Of a stretch of 64,000 nucleotides of DNA, positions 1-11,226 are shown piece after piece. Each line of letters begins with the position of its first letter. Position 1 is the first letter of the stretch. This DNA is from Cerrena zonata (Eukaryota > Basidiomycota > Agaricomycetes > Polyporales > Cerrenaceae): NCBI GenBank assembly GCA_038087015.1, contig JASBNA010000005.1, positions 1,674,001 through 1,738,000 on the forward strand, read 5' to 3'. Below the pieces are notes generated by a model. It saw only the letters and a program-made list of their open reading frames with translations. It made no database searches and was not told the origin of the DNA. The position numbers and the translations under genes are program-made.

Positions 1-1904
1 AGCGACCTTGTTAGACAGTTTGAGGATGACGATTACAAGACGCCTTGTAAAGTCGGGGTTCTATAAACTAGAACACCATGACTACGGGGATTTGCAATCT
101 GCAAAGAAGGGCGCTGCCATGGTGCTACCGCATAGCGTAAAAAAGAACAGTCGCAATCAATTGAGGGAAGTTCAAAATATGTTGTGAGACGAAAAACGGA
201 AAGACGGACGAGAAATTTGCTGTAACAGACCTACTCCGAAGGGACATCGATTCACATGCACACGGCATTGCAGAAGCTTGATGAATGCTTCTGTTCTGCG
301 TTGCGGTACTATACGGACCCAGCATTCCGAGTGCTGACTTAGTCTGGTAGAGGTCTTGAACGGATATGGTGGGGCAAGTGTCAAAGCTGTGTCGTGCTCC
401 TGACGTTTGTGTCCTTGGGGCTCACCCAAGACGCACCGGTCCTATTTCAGGTGTTACCATTGCTAAGGGAGGTGGCAGAGCATCGAAGATCTTTCAAAGC
501 ATAATCTCTTGATAATCCCTGGCGGCTAGATGAGTCTAGCTGATGAGCCGGAATTCTTGCGCTACCGCAGGGAATTGAAATGAAATCGGTTTCATCGTAT
601 GTGTCATAAATGACGCTCCTGTGCGGAGTGGATCCATTTCTTTAGGCAAGAATGATACGGTATGGCGGATGAAGACCATTCAGAAACGGGGAGCTGTGCT
701 ACTTCTATCGGCATGGCTGGATGATTGCATAATGCATTGAAACCTTGTTGCAATTGAATAATCAGTAGAGTTATTGGAGGGGTATTGCGTGTGGCCCTGA
801 CGTTCGGATATACATTGAACACGAGGATACCGAGGATACGGCGATTGTAATGAATGGCCCTCGTTGTGTTGTTGACCGGTGAATCGTGGGCCATGGTCAC
901 CATCGGAACGACAAAGCAGCTAGGGAGAGTACAAACAGGATCACACGGCATCAAGGGACGGATGGGTGCTATCGACATGGGAAGATCAGGATGTGTATTG
1001 AGACGTCAAACTGGAGGTGCTCTACGCGTCAAATGCGGTGGGCGTCCGTCAGTGAAGGATTGCAGTTTGGCTGGACAGCGCCACGGCAGGCTGCGGTTTC
1101 CCGTTCCATTTACTCACCCGAAGTACGTCGTGGGTGGGCTGGGACAAGAGAGCAGCCGTGTATGGAGATGGGCTACGTATGGTCGCGGCCTATTTGCGGA
1201 TGGTGTTGTTTTCTCTTGTTTTCTGCGTGGAGAGAGCGGGATTCTGGGTGGGCAGTGGTTGGACGCTGGATAAGGGAGGAGTCACCGGACGGCTGGGGGT
1301 TCTGATGGGCTTGGGTTGAGAGGAGGTGGGTCAGGGGAGGGATCATGTGCTGAGCATGAGAAGAAGATGGGTGTTGCGATGAGAGGGAGCTGGAAATCCG
1401 GAGGAAGCCCTGTTGAGGCTTCATGGACGGGGAGTGCCGAGGAGGAGGGTATAATATTGGAATGGACGATAGACTGTGGCAGGTGGGCGAGAGCGGCGCT
1501 GGAAGCAGGTGTGCCCTGGGAGGTCGCGTGTCTGACGGAAGGGGGGAAGCACAGGCAGTGGCATGCATCCCGGCTCGCGTGCGTGCTGAGTGCTAGATGA
1601 GTGCAGCGATCGACTGTCGATCCATGTAGAATTCGAATGTTTGCTCGCAGTCTGCACATGAATCTCTCCAGATGAAGGCGCTACAGCAGTGCTAGTCCAA
1701 ATCCGGCATCTTCTCAGGATCCCGAGGTTCGTTTGCACGATGGTCTCTGCAGCGGGCTCCGTTTCTCTCTCGTATTCTACGCTTTCGCATCGCCTCATCT
1801 GCTTCAACGATTCTATAGGGACCGGGACCCATCGGAATATCATATCTCTGGCGCTGTTGCATGGTTCTGGGGTCTATCATTAGCTCTCGCTAGCCGTCTT
1901 CAGG
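1..1904. other. No supported gene; left-edge intergenic DNA
   Basis: No reading frame here gives a recognisable protein. Between about 1130 and 1560 the + strand is rich in G and purines, so several frames stay open together on both strands; their translations are low-complexity Ser/Pro/His or Arg/Gly strings that look like composition artefacts. The last few hundred bases are probably the promoter region of the PLP enzyme that starts at 2018. Confidence 0.6.
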
Positions 1905-1912
1905 TATATAAG
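1905..1912 (+). promoter_or_regulatory. TATA box of the MOCOS-like gene
   Basis: TATATAAG lies about 105 bases upstream of the ATG at 2018 and is followed by a C/T-rich stretch typical of fungal transcription start regions. The role is inferred from sequence and position. Confidence 0.55.
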
Positions 1913-2017
1913 GACTCGCTTTTCGTCTACAGCTCTGGCAACACACGAACTACCCGTCGTGACGCCATTTAATATCTCTTGTACTGCTGCCCTAATCTCT
2001 CGTCACCCTGCCACACT

Positions 2018-4127
2018 ATGGGAAACTCTCACTCGCCTCGTGTCTCCTCCTCCTCCAAGTACTGTGACTCTCCCCCTCCCCTCAAGCATGTCACTCTCCG
2101 CAAGCAACGCTCCTCCGCTCTTCTCTCTGTTCTCACCCTTGGTTGTGCCAACCCTGCTCCATCATATAGAATCCAAAGTTACTGTTCTTCCTCGCAAACT
2201 TCCACTGTCGCAGACCGCGACGAGAAACTCAGCTTTGATGCTCCTCCAAAGTATGCCTACTCTACCCAAGACCCCCTCGAAGACGATGCATCTGCCGCAT
2301 ATAAGGCCTTTTTGAAGACATATCCCGAATATCACTCCACTTGGATCCTTGACTCGCTCAGAAGGAGTGATTTTGCAAGACTCGACCGTGCAGGCGAAAC
2401 CTATGTAGATTACATGGGGGGTTCTCTCTACCCCGAAAGTCTCGTCCGCGTTCACACAGACTTCCTCAATAATAGTATCCTTGGTAATACTCATTCAGTA
2501 AGCAACCCGTAAGTGGCGGTCTCACGCAAAGTCTAGTCTCTGCCACACCAAACTCATTGCACGCCCGTCATTTCTCCAGATCATCCTTATCCTCAGCCTG
2601 TGCAGACGACGCAAGGCAATCGGTCCTCTCGTTTTTCAAGGCCCCCGCGGGCTATACTGTCGTTTTCACGGCAAACGCTTCTGGTGCCATGAAACTCGTC
2701 GGCGAGGCCTTTCCTTTCAGAGAAGGCAGCAGCTATGTCTTAGGCGCCGATTCTCACAACAGCGTTCACGGAATCCGACAGTTCGCCAGTCAGCGGGGTG
2801 CGAAGGTCACTTATATCGAGTCGACACCTCGAGGCGGCTTGGAGCTCGCTGACGCTAAGGTACTAGATTCCACTGCCTTCCCGCAATTCATCACTTCTCT
2901 AACCATCATTATTTGATCCTTCTGTGCCTTTTAATTTACAGATGATCCTCGCAAACAGCAGACCGAAATCGAGAACCGCTCAACCTTCGCTTTTCGCGCT
3001 CACCGGCCAATCAAATGTGTCGAATTCGAAAAACCCGTTATCTCTAATCAAATACGCCTCTTCTCTAGGATACCACACTCTTCTCGATGCCGCCGCGCTC
3101 GCACCAACCTCCACATTCTCACTATTGGAACACTCTCCAGATGCCGTTGCGATCAGCTTCTACAAGATGTTCGGATTCCCCACAGGAGTCGGTGCACTGA
3201 TCGTCAAAGAATCATTCCTCGATCAACTCGACCGACCGTGGTTCGCGGGAGGAACAGTTGACGTCGTTCAAGCCCCCGGTACTCTCCACACGATGGTCGC
3301 CGAGCCTCACGAACGTTTCGAGGTGAGTTTCCCAAATTCTCGGGATTTTCCAACCGTTAAATCCGCTTCGTAAAATCTGACTGTTTTGGTGTTTGCAGGA
3401 CGGCACAATCAACTACCTCAACCTCCCCGCTATCACAGAAGGACTCCGATTCCTATCGGCCTACCTTCCTTTCCTGCCATTACGACTTTCGACGCTCACA
3501 CATCATCTCGTCACCTCATTGTCGCAACTTCGACATGAAATCACAAACACACCTGTTGCCCGCGTCCTTTCTCGAGTACCTACAAATCGAGTAAAGACTG
3601 TCGGCGGCCAATCGGATTGTGGATCGACAGTTTCATTCATATTTTTAGCCGTGAGTATTACCTCTTTGATCTCCGGTAACCTTTCATTCCGAGACTAACG
3701 ACACAACGTTTTTCTTGTCTCCTTGCTTCCCTTGATTCGGATTCCCTAAACCCCGATACTTCGATTTCGACCCGATCCTCGATTGTTCTAGCCTTCCGGA
3801 GAAATGCTCCCTCTCTCATTCATCGAACATGCCGCAACTTCCCAGAACATCTCCCTCCGCACAGGATGCATGTGTAATCCCGGAGGCGCTGCTGCTCTTC
3901 TCGACCTCCGGGACGACATGTGTTTGCTCTACCCAGGCGTTACCATGCGAGACTTTGAACAACAAGTCGGGCACGAGCTCGGTGTTGTCAGAGTGAGCTT
4001 GGGACTGGCGAGTAATTTCCAGGATGTGTGGAGGGTGCTCCAATTTGCGACATCGATGGGCCGCGAGAGTTCGAGAGCGGCAATGTGGAATGCGTGGGCA
4101 GAAGAGAAGGTCGGATTGGCGTATTGA
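2018..4127 (+). CDS. Molybdenum cofactor sulfurase-like aminotransferase class V protein
   Basis: Five exons (2018-2508, 2580-2859, 2942-3322, 3399-3650, 3792-4127) encode about 579 residues. The family is PLP-dependent cysteine desulfurase-like; full-length MOCOS/HxB enzymes move sulfur from cysteine to the Mo cofactor of xanthine dehydrogenase and aldehyde oxidase. Seen here: the NTHSVSNPSS segment near the start of the fold, the PLP-lysine region FYKMFGFPTGVGAL, and the catalytic cysteine motif GCMCNPGGA near the C terminus. The protein stops about 80 residues after that motif, so the C-terminal MOSC domain of full-length MOCOS is absent; such single-domain homologues are common in fungi and their substrate is unclear. 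The start MGNSHS fits an N-myristoylation pattern (Gly2, Ser6). The ATG was chosen as the first in-frame ATG after the TATA box. Confidence 0.85.
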
Positions 4128-5670
4128 ATCTGGAAATTGATCCCGATTGCGTTTCAAGATTGCGTTGGCAAGATCTCGCGTGAAATTCAAAATTGGATGA
4201 TCCCTCACACTTCCCTCCACCCCACCCCCCCTCTTCTTCCCTCCCGGCGCGAACTCTCTCCTCTCGGATGGTAAAAAAGTACCTGTCTTCTTATTCTCAC
4301 CTTCTTGGTCACGGCTCCGAACGAGCAAAAAACACACAGCCTACGGCCTTTTTCGATTTTTTATGGCCCCCATTTTCCGCACGGTTTTCCCACTCTCTCT
4401 CTCCCATGGACCTTGGACTACGGACCCCCTCCCGCATCGGCGCATCTCTCTTCTATGGCTACGACGACTCGTCTCTCTTCCCTATATGGAATGTTACTGA
4501 ATCTGGAATCTCTTCTTCAAGTTACGCACTATGCATGTATTTTTCTCTTGCTGTTGTTCCTCTTTCTTCTTTTCTTGCGTTCCTGGCTCCCTTTAACTCC
4601 ATGATCCCCCTGTGCACCGTACCCCAATCTTGCGCCACTTCTTTTCCTTTTTCTCTCCTCCTGTGACTCCGACCAAACCGCACATGTAACAGTATCACCT
4701 CTCATCATCAAGTCTTTCCCGGCGTTGTATACCACCATTCCCAGCATCTCTCCGTTCTCCGTCTCTCTCTCTCTATCCGTCTCGTATCGTATTGTAACAA
4801 GTACTTAGTACCATCCGAAGACCGCGACCGTCCTCGTATGCATTAACTTCATGTTTCTCACTCCTCGCTCTCCTCGTGACTCAAACTGAAAGGTAACATC
4901 AAGAATACACCCGATCCACTACATCATAAATCTCTAGCTAGTCCCTATATCCGAGTCCTAGCTTCTCGACTTCTCCCTTAGGAATTCCACCCTTCGGACC
5001 CGAGGTGCCATGCCAAACCCAACCAGCGAAGCCAGCAATATAGGAAAACAATGAACCGTCCGTTCCCGACAACGTGGGTTGCGGCAAGATCTATGAGAGG
5101 TGGGTTCTCTAGGGGTCCGAGTCTTTTTAGCATCACCCCAAGTCTTCTTTAGGGCCCTAACGGTGTTCTATGAGAGACTTCCACGGTCAATTTTAATAAT
5201 AAATTGGGCCTTGGGGGGTAATATGGTTTACAGGTTGAAAGCCGGAGGTTGGATTCTTGGGCGGGCTTCCAGAAGGATGTTAATGGTGGGTTTCGGGGTG
5301 TGAGCGTCTGGGAGACTTGCCATCAAAGAAGCATCTTGACAACTGGGCCCTCGGTTTGTAATGTTCGCGGGTGGGATGAGTTGGGTTCCGTTGGGTTTCG
5401 GGAATACCTTGGGCTACTGATTGGCTTGATGTAGACCGGTCATCTCAGTTGGTCACAAGTAGAATGTATATTGATCGTGTGGTCATGTACAAATCTGCAC
5501 GTGTACAATATGCTTAGCACACTCAGGTATGATGGAACGAATTAGCTTTGATATTTGATCCATGAAATCCCATTAAATTCGTACTAAAAGCACATACATG
5601 ACTGATGAAAAATTAACAATCGTGAAAACATAACCCACAAAAACAACAACACAAGAGCGCATTATATTAC
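4128..5670. other. Convergent intergenic region with pyrimidine-rich 3' flank
   Basis: This separates the stop of the MOCOS-like gene from the stop of the peptide transporter. About 4190-4800 is C/T-rich on the + strand, probably 3' UTR and termination sequence. The rest, including 5100-5450, shows only short open frames with no recognisable protein and no splice pattern. I see no gene. Confidence 0.6.
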
Positions 5671-7910
5671 TTATACTTTCTCAGGTCTATCCTTCTCGTC
5701 TTTGAACCCATCACGATCAGTAGTTCCGATCATGTTGAGTTCGAGTTCTTGTTTATCAAGTTGGTAGAAACTGGCAACGAAGAGATTCAATTAGCGCCAT
5801 GATCGTAGGAGGGGGAGAAGTGAGGGAGATTGTAGAGGAGATGAGACTTACGTGATGTAAAAGAGGAGACCGATAACCCAAGCGGTGATACCGAAGGAAC
5901 CGAACAACCATGTGAAGCGCTGCTCGACGTTGACAGCAGTCAAAGCAAAGTTCAACGCTGATGAGACAGCGGTTTGGAATTGGGAGAAAGCATTCACAAC
6001 GGATTTCATCCTCTTGGGAGCCTTGGTGAAAGCATATTCGAGAGAAGTGATACTCGCCTTCATAAAAAGTAAGTAAATGTGTTCGTAAGGAATAACACGA
6101 TTGAAAGAAAAAAACTTACAAAGATTTCAGCGAGACCGACGAGGATGTAAGGTCCAGAAACGATCCAGACATTGAGGGGAGATTGAAGAGGTTCATCCTG
6201 CGCGTCTACACATTCTGAAGGCTGGTTATCGTGGCAGGGGGAAGTCTCGTAGATAAATTTCTGGAGTACAGCGGCATAAAGCATAGCAAGACCAGCAACA
6301 ATGAAGCCGAACGTGATACGCTTGATTGGGGAGAAGTTGATCTTCCAGCGACGGAGGAGAGGGTAGACACCGAAGTCCAAGATGGGGATCATGACGATGA
6401 TGGAAATGGGGTTCAAGTTCTGGATGAGATCGTTGGGAGTACCGTTGAGAGTCATAGAAGCAGCGACAGTGCCCAAGTTTCCGTCAATCTGGGAGTAGCC
6501 TAAGCGGGGAGATCAAAATTATAAGTTTGTGAGATGATCAGCGTTATGACGTCACTTACAAAGCCAAAAGAAGGGGAAGAACAGGAACACTTGACAAGCC
6601 TTCACTGTTCGGTAAACCTCATCGACAAATTCATTATCCCAGGTGATTTTCTCCGGAGCCGTTCCTTCGGAGTAGTGGTTGGGCCTGGCGGGGTCCCAGA
6701 ATGTTGGCGCGCGCATGTTCCTGATCGTTTGGAGAGGGTTCAATGACCAAGCGGGGCCCATACACAAGCTGACGACTCGGACAGTTTCTAGGAGAACGGA
6801 ACCTCGCGGCTCCGTAACGACGTAGTATTTCTTTCCAAAGATGAGCACAGCCGGCACCTAGAAAATGCAAAATAAAAACTCAGTTTCGTGCAATTGAAAA
6901 TGAGTTGAGCGATACGCTGAAAAATACGTACACATGCAAAGATACAGGTGGGGACGAGGTAGGATTGCCAATAACCATGGTCACGAGCGATGAATGCAGC
7001 AGAAATAGCCCCACACGATCCGAAATTGATGGCCGCGTAGAACCACATGTAGATTCGCTGGTAGGTGACACCAGGATCACGAATCACCACCTCGCCAGAG
7101 GGGAGAGTCTCCTTGCGAAGCTTGCCAGTGTATTGCTCGGCAATCATCGGCGATACGTTGGCCTTGATGGCACCGGCACCAATACCCATGATAACGATAG
7201 ACAGAATGAGCAAGCCGAGGGCTACATCGGTGTGTTGAAGCGATGCGGGGGTGGAGGAGCCGACGAGAACAATATGACCACATCTAAATCAAGCGTTAAC
7301 AACCTGGCTTTCGAGAAAAAGGGATGTCGACTTACAGACAAACGATGGAGAATACCATTATCGTTTTCCATCGTCCCCACATAGTGTCAGCGATAATACC
7401 GCCGAGGAACGGTGTACAGTAGACCCAGAATGTATTGAACTGCAATTCCAATAAGATGCTATTATTAGAAGTGTCAACGGGCGGTGCTTACCGTTCTGAT
7501 AGCAAACGACTTTTGCACACCCTGTCCGAGGGCACCGGCGACACCATTGGCACGGTTGGCCAATGGGACAGCACCAGTCGTAGAACCAGGGGGCAACGGG
7601 GCACGAATGTAGTTGTTGAACGAGTTGGTGGTACCGTAGTATGTCCAACTGTGTGGTCGCGTGAGTTTTCGACAACGAAAGAAAAGCAAAACAATGCGTA
7701 CCGTTCTGCAAACTCGACGAATGCAACAAGGAACGACGCATAGGGGAGAGTGTCGGACACCTTTCTGAGGGTAGCGTACTCGTGCTCCGTCACACCCTCA
7801 GACCCTTCAATGATCTTGTCGGAGTGGTCGCTCTCGTAGTCGGACTTCTCGCTGGAGGACACCTTTTCCAAGGCATGGTCCTCGACAGCTTTCTTCTCGA
7901 TAGTCGCCAT
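5671..7910 (-). CDS. PTR2: POT/PTR family proton-coupled oligopeptide transporter
   Basis: About eight exons on the minus strand encode roughly 610 residues. The family imports di- and tripeptides with protons across the plasma membrane. Exon 1 (7910-7702) gives an acidic cytosolic N terminus and ends in FVEFAER; exon 2 (7648-7492) continues WTYYGTTNSFNNYI, together the PTR ExxER..YYG signature. Exon 3 has the second signature GGIIADTMWGRWKTI. Later exons carry hydrophobic helices (LGLLILSIVIMGIGAGAIKA, YMWFYAAINFGS), the extracellular loop with WDPARP and the C-terminal helices FGSFGITAWVIGLLFYI; the tail DEKDRPEKV is charged. All splice junctions keep frame and no lesion is visible. The start is the ATG of MATIEKK; the family is usually 550-620 residues. 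Confidence 0.9.
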
Positions 7911-9279
7911 TGGAGGTCGTACTGGAGATGCCCACACGAAGATTCGGTAGGGGGATGGTCCTGCGGAAGAGGCAAAGAAATCGTGCGCTCACACATTCTA
8001 TCTATTTTATAGCATACGGTAAACTTTGCTCAACGCGCTCGTTGTAGCATTTTGCGCGATAGAGGACCATGTGGACCGTGTGCTTGGCAAACTCAAAGGC
8101 TACCTGCTATCTATGACGCCCGGCTGGTGGGAACCTCTGGATACATTCTACACTCCTTCACGGGCTCCGGCGAGCGGAATATGGTGGGGTTCAGGCACGA
8201 ATCTCGAGAACCCCATGAGGTTCTGTCTCGAAACACAACAGGTTCACGGAGGCCAAGCGCACGAGAGCACTTGACCACTGATGCTAGTGGATATTCCTCA
8301 GGTGCTGCCAGGTCATTCATGATTTCGCCGGAGGCTTGAGGCCTGCGAGATCCGAGACCGAGAACTTGAAAAGTCGGAACCAGTGGGGAACGAGAGGCAA
8401 TTTTAACATGGCGTGCTTCATCTTCAATTTTCAACATAGGAAAATTTCCATGTTTGCTCATGATCGGAGGTGATCGAGTCCAGCTGCGCGTGCCTGGGTA
8501 AACCTGGGATGGACAGAGCAATTGAGCCGGAAAGTCGCCAGAAAATAGTCCCGCTGTAGCAAGTCGCTGCGACCTTCAACAGTTTTCAATACTTGCTCAT
8601 CGTGGTAGCGATGCTTGAAGCGGGTAACCCGTTTGAGACCGCCACGTGAGGGTTGATCACGTGAAGCTTACGTTGCAAACCTCGATAGAGGTAAGATACG
8701 AAGATGAAGTACGAAGGCAAAATACAGAGGTATCAACGTATCAACATCTCTGAAACATCCTGTCATACTCGGCATTTGAATTGGTACGCTCAGGTATTAC
8801 ATCAGCAGATTGTGTCGAAGAATGAAAAATTATCGCCGCTGCCAAGGAACCCATCGGTGGCCGAATTGGCCCGTCCTCTAGTCACGGTTGTATCACCAAG
8901 CCGAGGTGGAATCATCTGCTTTTTTGGGAATCAGACTTTGGATTAGTATCTTGATCAGTACTATGTGCAAGAAGTACAGCACTTATCTCCCATATATCAC
9001 ATTAACTCCACGGTGATTGACACTGGTTGTCGCGTCGTTGGAGGGTCTACACGTCACATATTGCGCTGAAATCATGCGTAACTCCCCAATTCCTGAGATA
9101 AATGTCCATTGGAAGGACTGGAGGCAACACTAGCTTCGCACATGTTACAGACCACAATCTACAACACCTTCCTAATCCAGCGAACAAACGCCACGTGCAA
9201 TCCTGCTGAAGGTTGGCGGATTCCTTTTTAGGAAGGTATGTTGGTTCAAGTTTGCTGACACAAGCATGCAGCCTCCGTC
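7911..9279. other. Intergenic region upstream of the peptide transporter
   Basis: No coding signal. It presumably contains the promoter of the minus-strand transporter (start 7910). Short open frames at 8050-8520 are not supported by homology or splice structure. Two CACGTGA elements lie at 8643-8664 and a lone CACGTG at 9192. Confidence 0.55.
8643..8664. promoter_or_regulatory. Paired CACGTGA E-box elements
   Basis: CACGTGA occurs at 8643-8649 and again at 8658-8664 (ATCACGTGA). CACGTG with a flanking A/G-T pair is the core bound by bHLH proteins of the Cbf1 type. The pair lies about 740 bases upstream of the peptide transporter start. A regulatory role is inferred from the motif and its duplication only. 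Confidence 0.35.
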
Positions 9280-10740
9280 GTATAAGACCGCCCGCCCGTG
9301 AATCCGAACCTCAATCAGCTCTTCACATCCTCCCGCCACCCTCTGTATCTCGCCTCCTCTTTAAATTACTCTTTCTTGTGTGGTACGTCATTTCTTCTCT
9401 CGTTTTTACTGTCGTCGTATTTCATGTCCCTCTCCATCATAGCTATAGTATCGTTTCCAAGCACAAGAGAAACTTCGTCGGATGATATCTGACATCCACC
9501 TTCCGCTAACGAGCCGCTTGTGTTGCCCGCCCTTCCTTATGTTTATAAGCTACCAAAACACTCGCCTTATTCTTCAAACCTTCGCACTCGTGATATCTCT
9601 AGCGTCTCAAACCTTCAACATTTGCCCGCCCACCTTCTCAACACTCCTACTCATACTCACTCCTCCATCTCATTCGGTGTATACATTCTCACCCGCCTTC
9701 CACTACAACTTCTCTAGATCTTACATTGACTAGCCTGACTCTCGTGTCTCGTTATCACTCCCTCTCTCTCTACTCGTCAATTGACTCTTGCCTTCTCTCG
9801 TTACTCATCGCTCTCTACGACCCCTCCGCTTACTTGCTCACTCCTTCCCTCCCTCACATCCCCCCTCCCTTCCCTACTCACATTCTTACCATTTCCTCAC
9901 TGCTTGGCACTCTGTCGCTATTCCCTCTGCTGCTCCTACCCTCACACCCCTTCCACACCACATTCCTCATCCCTCATATCCCCTTCTCCCATGCTTGCAC
10001 TTCTACCCCGTGATTCCCATCTCGCACCTTCCTCTTCCACCTGTTTACTCACATTCACATCATCTTATTCCGCTCCATCAACCTCCTCACCTCTCATTCT
10101 CCCACCCTTTCTTCCTTACACCCCACACTATCTTATATCCACGCTCTACCCCTCGTATATTTTATTCCTCATATATCCTCTCCACTCCCTCGCCCCCACA
10201 CCTCCCTTTCCTTCATATCCTCACTCTCCATTCCTCTACCCTTCCTCCCTCCACTCCTTGTACCCTCCTCCTCGGTCACTCTCCTTACACGCTCTCATAT
10301 TCACTCCTACGTTTCATCCCTCATCTATCTTCCCCACTCCTTCGCCTCCTCACTTCCTCACACTTCTTCACACTTCCTCTCACTACCTCTTACTACCTCT
10401 CACCATCTCCTCACACCGTCCATCCCTGCCTACCTCTCATATCTCTCACATTCCATTCCTCATCCACTCCTTCCTCTTACATTCATCCTTCCACTCCCCC
10501 TACATTGCTCACTCCCTCATCTACTCCCTCATCTACTCCCTCATTCCTCACTGATCTGATTGCCATTCAACTCCCTCTTTCCACATCTCTCTCACACATT
10601 CACCCACTCATCCCTCATACTCCTCACCTCATACTCCTCTCTATGCTCCATCTCATCCTCGTCCCCACCCCCCGTTCCTCTCATCCATCCACATCCACAT
10701 CCACATCCACATCCTACTCACACTCCATCTTCCCTTTCCC
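9280..10740 (+). repeat. Guanine-poor pyrimidine-rich low-complexity tract
   Basis: For about 1.4 kb the + strand is built of C, T and A with almost no G, in irregular words such as CTCACTCCTC, CATCCACTCC and CTCATTCCTCA. A short perfect array of ACATCC units sits at about 10689-10711. Because stop codons need G or TAA, several frames stay open for hundreds of codons (for example 9788-10792), giving Ser/Pro/Leu/His strings with no domain. The strand bias suggests decayed simple repeats or a transcribed leader-like region rather than protein. I found no start or splice model that makes a credible product. Confidence 0.7.
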
Positions 10741-11010
10741 GAGGAGGGCAGCTCACCTGTCCTGGTCTATCTTTCCGTGGTCCTCGGGATAAGTAATTCC
10801 TAGCTTCAAGACAGTCGACTGTGACTTGCAGGGGATGAAACTAAACGACCAAACCTCAAGGCTCTCAAGATCTCTGGCAACGATTTGAGATACTGCACGT
10901 TTTTCTTTTCTTTGCAGGTTCCCGGGGAGGGCACGGAAGATGTCCAGCGCCGACCTTTCTGCGGTCCCTGGGATAAGTACTCCTCGCTTTGTGCGGAGAC
11001 GAAACCAACG
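10741..11010 (+). repeat. Degenerate tandem duplication of about 65 bases
   Basis: A segment at about 10741-10807 and another at about 10923-10989 align along their length. Both begin with a GGAGGGCA-type block, both carry CTTTC..CGGTCC in the middle, and both end with GGGATAAGTA.TCCT.GCTT. They lie about 182 bases apart. No protein frame is shared by the two copies without stops. Origin and function are unknown. Confidence 0.5.
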
Positions 11011-11226
11011 GCACGAACGTCAAATTCCATAACTACACCAGACAGGTAAGCAACGTGAACATGAGTGTCAAGAGGTGTATACACTTGCAAATATATTCCA
11101 TAAGATAAATGGGTCTCTTCTGAAGTTTATATCCCTCCTGGTAGTGGATGTAAAATTAAAAGATGCACATATCAATGAATACAGCCGCATTGACAGAATA
11201 CCTATACATGAATGTATACATCAGCC

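Noticed and set aside
1173..1843. Overlapping minus-strand frames of 125-140 codons
   Set aside because: Several frames are open at once in biased sequence, with low-complexity translations and no recognised motif.
9788..10792. A 334-codon open frame of Ser/Pro/Leu/His
   Set aside because: It exists because the strand has almost no G; parallel frames are open too, and there is no domain, good start or splice support.
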